This document shows positions 17,201 through 25,524 of a DNA stretch of 64,000 nucleotides, in pieces (the first letter of the stretch is position 1; each line of letters opens with the position of its first letter). The position numbers and the translations under genes are program-made. Below the pieces are notes generated by a model. It worked only from the letters and a program-made list of their open reading frames with translations, did not search any database and was not told the origin of the DNA. The stretch covers positions 1 to 64,000 of the forward strand of contig JALTVI010000073.1 of NCBI GenBank assembly GCA_027049035.1. The letters run 5' to 3'. The DNA comes from Sulfurovum sp. (GTDB lineage: Bacteria > Campylobacterota > Campylobacteria > Campylobacterales > Sulfurovaceae).

Positions 17201-17741
17201 GGGAAGCAGTTTCAAAATTGTCGATCCGGAAAGTTTTGAGGAACTGCCTGTAGGAGAAGAGGGGATGATTCTCATCGGCGGTACGCAGATTATGAAAGGG
17301 TATCTCAAGGAGCCTGATAAGACCACTTCGGTCATCAAAGAGATCGACGGCATCCGCTGGTATGTTACTGGTGACAAGGGGCGGCTTGACAGCGACGGCT
17401 TTTTGACCATTGTCGACCGCTACAGCCGTTTTGCCAAGATTGGCGGTGAGATGGTGAGTCTCGGTATGGTCGAGCAGGAGATCGGAAAGCTGCTTAAGCC
17501 GGATGAGAAGATCGCCGTTACGGCGATTCCGGATGCCAAAAAGGGTGAGGCGGTCGTGCTGCTCTTTGAGGGGGAGCGCGAGATCGATGAGGTACTTTCA
17601 CAGGTTGGTACCCTGAACCTCAACCCGCTCTTTGTACCCTCCAAAGCCTACAAGGTCGAGGCCATTCCTGTGCTGGGTACGGGGAAAGCGGATTTTAAAG
17701 GTGCGAAACAGTTGGCAGTAGAGCTTGAGAATGATATATGA
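14283..17741 (+). CDS. Aas-type fusion: MFS flippase, acyltransferase, acyl-ACP/CoA ligase
   Basis: A 1152-residue inner-membrane protein with three modules. Residues 1-415 form an LplT-like MFS transporter with about 12 helices. Residues 430-640 form a PlsC acyltransferase with N-H-x4-D (NHVSFLDW, about 453) and FPEGHLSRNG (about 522). Residues 660-1150 form an AMP-binding ligase with SSGSEGVPKGI (about 793) and GYGATETTP (about 933). In the known LplT plus Aas system, lysophospholipid is flipped inward and re-acylated using acyl-ACP. Here all three steps are on one chain. Membrane-lipid repair or remodelling is the likely role. It overlaps the MerR gene by 4 bases. Confidence 0.9.
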   Translation: MRALFSIAGFGSYILIVFLNAMTDLGHKIILQNTIFKAYEGAELIVLTALVNALILLPFIFLFSPAGFISDKYPKVKVVEYAAAAAIGITTLILFSYMMGWFWAAFILTFILAAQSAIYSPAKYGLIKEMTGNDLLAEANAVVQSVTIVSILLGAVVYSIFFEYLLQDRSTHPSEILQYIAPVGFLLIGASITEFLLAKRLAKRFKKVIIDEEKHFELEEYRTLSYLRKNLAVLKKEKVVWASIVGLSILWGISQILVAIFGEYLKGKLGITDTVTAQGLLALTGVGLVTGSLIAGRVSRRFIETGIIPIGALGVTLALYTIPSLESVASLGVALFAFGLFSGLTVVPLNALIQFATPTPILGMVLAGNNFVQNVVMFGALILTALFGYFHLSSSGLFYLIAAVAFIGTFATLLKLPQSMIRYIVRVIVSVRYRIQVEGLNNIDAKKGVLLLGNHVSFLDWAILQIAYPKQIRFVMERSYYEIWYLKPFFAFFNAIPISSRGGKQALALVTEALNNGDTVAIFPEGHLSRNGHLSTFQKGFELACREADEETVIVPFYLRGLWEGDFSHASQKLKRKRSRDISVTFGEMMPIKSTADEVKREVFTLSIQSWQAYADTLPSLQEAWLESVKQSGNALCAADSTGTELSSYRFAAGTLLLAKHLRGKIGRQPNVGVILPTSVGGSMGNMALLSLGRTIVNLNYTSGTESLRHALKLADIETVVTSRQFATRLKAKGFDLTEVLEGLNVVYLEEIKERIGKVESLRKLLALKLLPLWMLKLLYIQGRHPDDTASILFSSGSEGVPKGIELTHKNIMGNIKQITTLLNPADEDVMLGTLPIFHSFGLTVTTLLPLIEGIPVACHPDPTDGFGIGKLAAKYEATMLFATATFLRLYTRNRKLHPLMFKDLRMIVAGAEKLPEEIRKAFKEKFGHEIYEGYGATETTPVASVNIPDVLLPDTWKPQIGNKPGTVGLPVPGSSFKIVDPESFEELPVGEEGMILIGGTQIMKGYLKEPDKTTSVIKEIDGIRWYVTGDKGRLDSDGFLTIVDRYSRFAKIGGEMVSLGMVEQEIGKLLKPDEKIAVTAIPDAKKGEAVVLLFEGEREIDEVLSQVGTLNLNPLFVPSKAYKVEAIPVLGTGKADFKGAKQLAVELENDI

Positions 17742-17768
17742 AAAGTGTAAAGTGTCACTTTATACTTT
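17742..17768. promoter_or_regulatory. 27-bp palindrome before the FAD oxidase gene
   Basis: AAAGTGTAAAGTG-T-CACTTTATACTTT starts right after the stop of the Aas-type gene and is the twin of the palindrome at 13541. TATGAT at 17783 may be the -10 box. Spacing to the downstream start (48 bases) is the same as for the first copy within one base. Confidence 0.55.
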
Positions 17769-17816
17769 AAGTTTTGTTCTGTTATGATAGCACTATCCAT
17801 ACAGAAAGGATCTATC

Positions 17817-19991
17817 ATGCAGATGCACAATATCATCAATGATGTCACAGGACTCAACCCCGTAGAGGTCAACGGCATACTCTACCCAAAAAGTACAACA
17901 GAAATATGCGAGGCTGTAAAGCACTGTAATGCTATCTCCATTGGTGGAGGGCATTACAGTATGGGGAAGCAGACTGCACATGAAGAGACGATCCATATTG
18001 ACCTGCGGAATATGAACGAAGTAGTACGGTTTGACCCGGCAGAGAAGACAATCACCGTACAGGCAGGCATGACATGGAAAGCGCTGCAAAGCTACATCGA
18101 CCCATACGATCTAGCGGTAATGGTCATGCAAACCTATGCCAACTTTACCGTAGGCGGCAGCATCAGCGTCAATGTGCACGGCAGATATGTAGGAGCAGGT
18201 CCCTTGGCGATTTCGCTGCTTGGTTTGCAGTATGTCGATGCGTTTGGCAATGTAAAGTATGCAAGTCCGGAAGAGAATGCAGAGGCATTTTCCATGCTTG
18301 TGGGAGGGTATGGAGCCATAGGTATCATCACCGAAGCTACGCTGAAGCTGACAGATAATACCAATGTGATGCAGCACAGTGAGAAGATGCCGCTTTCTGA
18401 GTATATAGGCAGGCTCAAAGAGATCACCGGCAATCCAAAGGCGGTGTTTCACAATGCCGATATCTATCCGCCGCACTATAGCAGGGTCAATGCGGTCACT
18501 TGGATAGAGACAGATGAGCCCCCTACACACACCGAGCCTCTGCAAAAGGTAAAACATTTTTACGCACTTGAGAAGTATGCGTTGTGGGCGATTGCCAAAA
18601 CACCTTTTGGCAAATGGCGCAGGGAGTACCTCTACGATCCGCTGATTTTCTCGAAGAAACGGGTACATACACGCAACTATGAAGCAAGCTACGATGTAGC
18701 GGAGCTTGAGCCGTTGAGCCGAAAGCGGTCGACCTATGTGTTGCAGGAGTATTTCATCCCTGTAGCCAATGCAGAGCGTTTTGTGCAGATGGCGGGAGAG
18801 GTGTTTAGAACCTATGGTGCCAATATTATCAATATCTCCATCCGCCACTCCATTGCCGATGAGACAGCACTGCTCTCCTGGAGCAGGGATGAGGTGCTCG
18901 CGTTTGTGGTCTACTACCATCAGGGCACCTCCTATGAAGAGCGCCAGGCGGTTGCAGTCTGGACACGTAAAGCGATCGATGCTGCCATTGCCTGCCAAGG
19001 TGCGTACTATCTGCCCTATCAGCCCCATGCCACCAAAGCGCAGCTGTGTGCGGCATATCCGAATTTCACGCGTTTTGAAGCACTCAAAAAAGAGCTTGAT
19101 CCGCACTATAAATTCAAAAATGCACTCTTTGAAAAGTATATCTATCCAGAGGCATTGCCGCCGGCACGTCACCACTATGATGTATTGGCTGATGCACGGT
19201 ACCGTGACAGGCTGTATGACTTTTTGCGGTTTGTGTTCCGTACCGATGAGAAAAAGGTTTTTGCACAAGTATGTCAAGCCAGAGCGTCGTGTCAGAGCGA
19301 GCAGGAGATATACACTCAGATACAAAATACTTGTGTGCTTGGTGTCAAGAGTCTGCGCTCCCCCCGTACTCTATGGAACGTGTATCGGCAACTGCGAACA
19401 CAAAACCGTGTACTGCTGGAACAGAGTACAGAGATACTTCAGGGCAGGAACGTACACGATATGCTGGTGCTTGAACCGACCGATACTGTTAAGCCAAGCA
19501 GGCACTATCGGGAAAGTTCCGGTATTGCACTTTCCTCCATCTTTAGAGTTGTGGGAACAAAAAAGGCGCATGCGGAGTATCGCATCGGTGACGGATCACT
19601 GCTTACGATGCTTGAAAAGATAGGCGATGCGCAGATGGATGTGGTCACTGTGTATGGCGGACTGCACCACCTGCCAAAGCAGGAGCGGGGACATGCACAT
19701 GAAGCGATCCGGCGCATTTTGAAGCCGGGAGGGATTTTTATCATTAGAGAACATGATGTCAAAGATAGCTCGATGTTTGATTTTGTCTCCCTGATCCATT
19801 CGGTATTTAATGCTGTGACCAATGAAACCTGGGAGACAGAGAAACATGAGGTACGGGAGTTTGAACCCCTTGAGCAGATCGTGCGGGACATTGAATCAAA
19901 AGGATTTGAAGACATGGGATACCGTCTGAGACAGCAAGGTGATCCAAGTGAGAATATCCTGCTTGGGTTTGTGAAAAAGGAGCATAGATGA
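17817..19991 (+). CDS. FAD-linked oxidase fused to a methyltransferase-like domain
   Basis: A 724-residue soluble protein. Residues about 1-200 form a PCMH-type FAD-binding domain (AISIGGGHYSMGKQ near 40, TVGGSISVNVHGRY near 115). Residues to about 450 resemble the substrate cap of sugar-lactone oxidases and DHCR24-like reductases. The C-terminal part (about 560-724) looks like a class I methyltransferase from motif II on (YGGLHHLP near 612, ILKPGGIFIIREHD near 632), but I see no GxGxG SAM loop. ATG 17817 is chosen after AAAGGATC. Separate FAD oxidase and methyltransferase partners are known from 10-methyl fatty-acid synthesis (TmsA/TmsB), so a fatty-acyl substrate is possible. It overlaps the next gene by 4 bases. 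Confidence 0.75.
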   Translation: MQMHNIINDVTGLNPVEVNGILYPKSTTEICEAVKHCNAISIGGGHYSMGKQTAHEETIHIDLRNMNEVVRFDPAEKTITVQAGMTWKALQSYIDPYDLAVMVMQTYANFTVGGSISVNVHGRYVGAGPLAISLLGLQYVDAFGNVKYASPEENAEAFSMLVGGYGAIGIITEATLKLTDNTNVMQHSEKMPLSEYIGRLKEITGNPKAVFHNADIYPPHYSRVNAVTWIETDEPPTHTEPLQKVKHFYALEKYALWAIAKTPFGKWRREYLYDPLIFSKKRVHTRNYEASYDVAELEPLSRKRSTYVLQEYFIPVANAERFVQMAGEVFRTYGANIINISIRHSIADETALLSWSRDEVLAFVVYYHQGTSYEERQAVAVWTRKAIDAAIACQGAYYLPYQPHATKAQLCAAYPNFTRFEALKKELDPHYKFKNALFEKYIYPEALPPARHHYDVLADARYRDRLYDFLRFVFRTDEKKVFAQVCQARASCQSEQEIYTQIQNTCVLGVKSLRSPRTLWNVYRQLRTQNRVLLEQSTEILQGRNVHDMLVLEPTDTVKPSRHYRESSGIALSSIFRVVGTKKAHAEYRIGDGSLLTMLEKIGDAQMDVVTVYGGLHHLPKQERGHAHEAIRRILKPGGIFIIREHDVKDSSMFDFVSLIHSVFNAVTNETWETEKHEVREFEPLEQIVRDIESKGFEDMGYRLRQQGDPSENILLGFVKKEHR

Positions 19992-20980
19992 AACGGTGGA
20001 TTGTTATAACCTTGCTGCTCTTCTCCATTGCAGTGGGTGCAAATATGGCAGAGGAGTACAAGCGTCCGGCCGATCAGACCTATCTGACCTATCCAGAGTG
20101 GTTTCTGGTCTTCAGTCCTGAAGAGTATGCAGCGTTTCTTAAAACACACCCGTCGTACGACTTTCCATATTTTGGGCATATCGCACAGTTTTGGCAGGGT
20201 TACAAGGCCATGTATGATCAGACTGTCAAACATCACTACCCGTTCAATACAGGTTATCATATTATGGTAATGGTCATCGGGACGAGTACCACTGTGGAGT
20301 ACACGATAAAGTCACTCTACGGCAACAGTATCGGGCGTCTTGCCGCATTGACACAGACCCATGGGCGTACCAGTGAACAGGAGTATGGTGCCAAAGTCGC
20401 ACAGGAGTATGTGGATTTTATCAAGAAAAAACCGTGGTATCAATTTGATTTTGGCGAAAAGTTGATCGGTATCTACACCCAAAATGATTTTTTCGGCCCG
20501 GACTTTATTCGCAAGTGCGAACGGAAGTTTGCGTTGAGTATTGAGTATGGCATCAAATATCTCTATGCAAAGATCATTGGATTCTTTACCGCTATCGGCT
20601 ATGAAGCACCCTCCATGCAAACCCGTGTCGTGATGCACAAAGGTACACAAAAAGAGATACGTTTCCTACCCAGATATGATCCGTTCAAGGATCATATCCT
20701 TGCTGTAGCAAAATCGGGGTACGATATCGATGAGATTGCAGGCAATGGTGTCGATACACCGATTCTTTTGAGTGTGATCAGCAATGATGTAAAGCAAATT
20801 AAGGCAGAGCACTGTCTGCTTGAAAGTAGGATTTTAAGCCAGCCGGGCTACTACCGCTGTCTGTTTGAGAGCAGTATCGGCGAACTGGCACAAACGCTTC
20901 GCAACGGAGACTACCGGCTGTATGATGCTTTTCTGCCTCCGGACAAGGCGATGAAACTGGAGCATGTGTTTGACTATTGA
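19988..20980 (+). CDS. Exported or membrane-anchored protein of unknown function
   Basis: The 330-residue protein has an N-terminal hydrophobic segment (WIVITLLLFSIAVGA), which is either a signal peptide or an anchor, so the body is probably periplasmic. A conserved-looking aromatic block follows (YLTYPEWFLVFSPEEYAAF, then FGHIAQFWQGY). A weakly hydrophobic stretch lies near residue 195. I do not recognise a named family. The start overlaps the preceding stop (ATGA), so it is translated with the FAD/methyltransferase protein, and its job is likely tied to that enzyme's product. Confidence 0.7.
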   Translation: MKRWIVITLLLFSIAVGANMAEEYKRPADQTYLTYPEWFLVFSPEEYAAFLKTHPSYDFPYFGHIAQFWQGYKAMYDQTVKHHYPFNTGYHIMVMVIGTSTTVEYTIKSLYGNSIGRLAALTQTHGRTSEQEYGAKVAQEYVDFIKKKPWYQFDFGEKLIGIYTQNDFFGPDFIRKCERKFALSIEYGIKYLYAKIIGFFTAIGYEAPSMQTRVVMHKGTQKEIRFLPRYDPFKDHILAVAKSGYDIDEIAGNGVDTPILLSVISNDVKQIKAEHCLLESRILSQPGYYRCLFESSIGELAQTLRNGDYRLYDAFLPPDKAMKLEHVFDY

Positions 20981-21159
20981 GCAGGCGAACGATAGGTTAT
21001 AGCCCGTTGGCTACTTTTTGTGGAATGGAGGGGTGCCTTTGCTGTTGACCGGATATTACGTACCGATACTGCCAAATAAAGAGAAGAAGAAAGGTCATCT
21101 GAACTCTAGTGATGTTGCAGGCTCTTTTGGGTTTTATCAGAAGAGTTTGGATAAAATAA

Positions 21160-22461
<1,302 letters not shown>

Positions 22462-22472
22462 AAGAGCAAACA

Positions 22473-22724
22473 ATGTCTGAAAGAGAGACCATCAGGACTA
22501 TAGCAGGACTCTCCATCAAAACGTTCCTGCTGACACTGATTGGCATTCTGCTTTTTGGCATCTATGTCGGTATACTGATATACGGAGAAAATTCAGTCAC
22601 GGTGCTTCAGCATCTTGAAGCGAAGAAGGCTGCACTGAAAAAAGAATCGAAGATTCTCAAAGCGGACAACCAGAGACTCCAGAAGGAGTTTTTCGAGTTG
22701 AAACAGTTGGAACCAAAGGAGTAG
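22473..22724 (+). CDS. FtsB/DivIC-like septum formation protein
   Basis: An 83-residue single-pass protein: short basic N-terminus, membrane helix (about 13-38), then a coiled coil with LKKESKILKADNQRLQKEF. This matches FtsB/DivIC, which joins FtsL and FtsQ at the division site. It lies 11 bases after eno and 4 bases before the next gene, so it is co-transcribed. The assignment rests on topology and gene order rather than sequence motifs, because the family is poorly conserved. Confidence 0.75.
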   Translation: MSERETIRTIAGLSIKTFLLTLIGILLFGIYVGILIYGENSVTVLQHLEAKKAALKKESKILKADNQRLQKEFFELKQLEPKE

Positions 22725-22728
22725 AAGA

Positions 22729-23532
22729 ATGAAACGAGTTGTATGGATGGCAGCACTGGCAGTAGCGGTTGGCGCAAGTGCGTCCGAGGAGAACCCTTTT
22801 GAGCTGAAGGAAAATTTTCAACAGATCGAGCAGAGCCAGAGTGCATTGCTTGGAGAGCTGAAGGTTATAGCCGAGAAGCAGGCAGCACTTGAAGAGGCAA
22901 AAGAGGATGCGGAGCTGGATGCTGAGTTGGGTGAGGATGATGAAGCCGCGGATGAGGCTGCCGAACCTGCACAGGAAGTGACGCAGGAGGGAGAGAGAGC
23001 GGTGCAGGAAACAGAGGAAGCACCTGCTGCAGCACCTGAAGCGGAAGAGAAAGCGGAGGAGCCGGTAGAGCGAGTGCCGCTTGAAAAGCTCAAAGTAGAG
23101 CAGGCGAAGATTGACGCACAGCGTAAAGCGGAAGCCGAAGCGGCGGCAAAGAAGCGTGCCCAGGAGGAAGCTGCCCGTAAAAAAGCAGCAGAAGAGAAGG
23201 CCAAAGCAGAAGCGGCAAAAAAGGAAGCGGAACGCAAAAAGGCAGCCGAGGAGAAAGCCAAGGCCGAGAGAGCTGCCCTTGAGAAACTGAAAGCGGAACG
23301 CGCAGCGGCGGAGAAGCGTGCCAAAGAGGCAGAGCTTGCCAGAGAGAAAGCGGCCAAGGCGCGTGAAGCCGAAGCGGCTGCGACAAAGCCGCAAGCCAAA
23401 CCTGAGGCTGAAGCAGCCAAGGCACCATCATCCGGCGGTGTCGATATCGATATTGAAAAAGAGAAAGCAGAAGCGGCGAAAAGGGCCGAAGAGGAGCTGA
23501 GAAAGGCGATCGAAGAGGTCGATCAGGAGTGA
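22729..23532 (+). CDS. Exported Ala/Glu/Lys-rich coiled-coil protein
   Basis: The 267-residue protein has a signal peptide (AVAVGASA-SEE) and then almost entirely low-complexity Ala/Glu/Lys/Arg sequence, forming long coiled coils (about 100-230) like the middle of TolA. An acidic stretch (about 55-105) precedes it. In related genomes an AMIN-domain protein often follows eno; I see no AMIN domain here. A structural periplasmic role is likely. The GC-rich repetitive codons produce long false frames on the other strand. Its end overlaps the convergent antiporter gene by 10 bases. Confidence 0.75.
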   Translation: MKRVVWMAALAVAVGASASEENPFELKENFQQIEQSQSALLGELKVIAEKQAALEEAKEDAELDAELGEDDEAADEAAEPAQEVTQEGERAVQETEEAPAAAPEAEEKAEEPVERVPLEKLKVEQAKIDAQRKAEAEAAAKKRAQEEAARKKAAEEKAKAEAAKKEAERKKAAEEKAKAERAALEKLKAERAAAEKRAKEAELAREKAAKAREAEAAATKPQAKPEAEAAKAPSSGGVDIDIEKEKAEAAKRAEEELRKAIEEVDQE

Positions 23533-24686
23533 TCCTCTCCCTTCTCCTCGCCCCTCTGCAGTATCTTGATGGTGACCATCACCACGAGAATCTCAAAAAT
23601 ACTTGCAAGAATAAGCTGATAGTAGCTCAGCAGATCCATCAACTTCGTTTCATATCCGATGGTTGCAACGGCAACAAGCAGTGTCAGCGGCATAGAGAGC
23701 GAAAGCCCTGCCAACAGGGCATTTCTGGAGCCGGCAATCTGTTTGAGTGCAACGGCGGCAAGAATACGTGAAAGAATCATCAGCACTGTAATGAGCAGTG
23801 CACCGCTGAGTACCCCCTCTACCACTACAGACCGTATGTCAAAGGATGCCCCTACATGGATGAAGAAAAGCGGCACCAGAAACCCGAACCCCAGACTCGA
23901 CATTTTGTGCTCAAGCGACTTTTCGTGCCGGAAAAAGGCTGAAATAGCCACTCCAGCGATGAACGCGCCCAGCGCCAGCTCCAGATCGAGCGCGAGCATC
24001 ACGGAGACCAGAATGAAAAAGAGTGCCATCGCCAGCCGGATATCCTGGTCGGAAGTGTCGAACTTTGGTACAAGCGTACGCTTGAGTTCGGGGTACCACC
24101 AGAAAAGCAGATGGAGCGCCTTGTAGAGCAGTACAACAGCCATCAAAAATGCACTGAGGTAGCCGATTTTGACAAGTAGCTGCAGGTTCATGCCTGTGGT
24201 GCTTGCCGCATCGAAGATGGTAAGTACGGCAATGGAGAGGATCTCTCCCAGGATACCTGCAATAAAGGCCAGTTTGATCCATGGCTGCTCTTTCCCATAG
24301 GTCTTCGAAAGCGATGCGAGCAGGCCGATGGAGATCAGCGGCATGGAGATGATGATGATAGGGTTGAGACCAAAGAGATATCCAGAGCCAATGGAGAAGA
24401 AAGCCATGATTCCGAGGAAGAGAATACTTCGGTGAAGCACCTCTTTTGAACTGCCGGTAAGCTGTTTAAGATCGACCTCCATACCTGCCAGGAACATTAG
24501 GTACAAAAAACCCATCTCCGCTATCAGTTTGAAGTAGGTATTTTCTCCTATCAGTCCGAAGTAGGCAAAAAGCGAGCCAAGAATGATTTCCGTTGCAGGA
24601 ATGGGAAGTCGCAGCATTTTGGAGACAAAAGGGCTGCTCCAGATAAGCAGAGAGAGGGTGAGTATGAGGGTGATGTCAGTGTGCAT
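23523..24686 (-). CDS. KefB-type cation:proton antiporter
   Basis: A 387-residue CPA2-family transporter with about 12 membrane helices and no C-terminal TrkA domain. The family motif of paired helices is visible in LALGAFIAGVAIS and in FLYLMFLAGMEVDL. Start 24686 (MHTDITLIL) is chosen: the longer frame upstream overlaps bioB by nearly 60 codons and has no membrane or conserved sequence. From 24686 the overlap with bioB is 11 bases. Sodium or potassium for proton exchange is expected; ion specificity cannot be read. Confidence 0.85.
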   Translation of the reverse strand: MHTDITLILTLSLLIWSSPFVSKMLRLPIPATEIILGSLFAYFGLIGENTYFKLIAEMGFLYLMFLAGMEVDLKQLTGSSKEVLHRSILFLGIMAFFSIGSGYLFGLNPIIIISMPLISIGLLASLSKTYGKEQPWIKLAFIAGILGEILSIAVLTIFDAASTTGMNLQLLVKIGYLSAFLMAVVLLYKALHLLFWWYPELKRTLVPKFDTSDQDIRLAMALFFILVSVMLALDLELALGAFIAGVAISAFFRHEKSLEHKMSSLGFGFLVPLFFIHVGASFDIRSVVVEGVLSGALLITVLMILSRILAAVALKQIAGSRNALLAGLSLSMPLTLLVAVATIGYETKLMDLLSYYQLILASIFEILVVMVTIKILQRGEEKGEDHS

Positions 24687-25524
24687 CGCAGCTTGTTGCA
24701 ACCTCGTAGCCCAGTGCCTGGAGAATCTCTCGGTCTTTGGTGGGTGCCTGTCCCGGTGTCGTAAGATAGTTTCCGATGACAATGGCATTGGCACCTGCTT
24801 CGAACATTTCGGCTTCATGTCCGCCAAAGAGCAGCTCCCGTCCTCCGGCAACCATCAGCAGACGCTCCTTACCCAGGAGGCTGCGCGCTTTTTTGATGAT
24901 CTCTACTGCTTCTGGACGCTCAATATTACGCGTTTTAATGGGGAGTGCCGGGTTGGGATGGTAGAAGTTGAGCGGGGTGGACTCGGGCTCGAGTGAAGCG
25001 ATGGCGTCAAGCAGGTCATCGCGGTCCTGTGCACTCTCCCCCATGCCGAAGATACCGCCGCTGCAGAGCATAAGGCCGACCGACTTTACATTCTGACAGG
25101 TTTCATAGCGCTCCTGCCAGCTGTGTGTCTGGCAGATATCAGGATAGTAGCGTTCGCTCGTTTCGAGGTTGTGGTTGTAGCTGTCGATGCCGTGGGCTTT
25201 AAGGTAGGCAAGCTGCTCTTTGGTTGCCGTACCGTTGCAGGCGATGAGGTTGAGCCCCTCCACTTCAGCTTTGATCGCCTGTGCCGCACGGGCGACGAAA
25301 TCGGTCTTCTTTTCATCAAGCCCCTTACCGGCAGTGACCAGACAGTATCCAAGTGCACCGTGTGATTTGGCCTGTTTGGCCTCTTCGACGATCTGGTCGA
25401 TCGCTTTGTAGCTGTAGCGCTCGATGTCTGCATGGTAGCGTACACTCTGCGTACAGAACTTGCAATCCTCCCTGCAGGTGCCGCTGAGGATATTGTTGAT
25501 AGCACAGAGAAATATCGGTTTCAT
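24676..25524 (-). CDS. bioB: Biotin synthase BioB
   Basis: BioB is a radical-SAM enzyme that inserts sulfur into dethiobiotin. The 282-residue protein is the short epsilonproteobacterial type. The SAM cluster motif is CREDCKFCTQS near residue 17. YNHNLET, GGIFGMGE and FYHPNPALP are also in place. It begins immediately after the topA stop (25525), so both are one transcript, followed by the antiporter. No other bio gene is in the window. Confidence 0.93.
   Translation of the reverse strand: MKPIFLCAINNILSGTCREDCKFCTQSVRYHADIERYSYKAIDQIVEEAKQAKSHGALGYCLVTAGKGLDEKKTDFVARAAQAIKAEVEGLNLIACNGTATKEQLAYLKAHGIDSYNHNLETSERYYPDICQTHSWQERYETCQNVKSVGLMLCSGGIFGMGESAQDRDDLLDAIASLEPESTPLNFYHPNPALPIKTRNIERPEAVEIIKKARSLLGKERLLMVAGGRELLFGGHEAEMFEAGANAIVIGNYLTTPGQAPTKDREILQALGYEVATSCDAH

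Noticed and set aside
18111-19325. 404-codon minus-strand frame opposite the FAD oxidase
   Set aside because: Antisense shadow; no conserved motifs or ribosome site.
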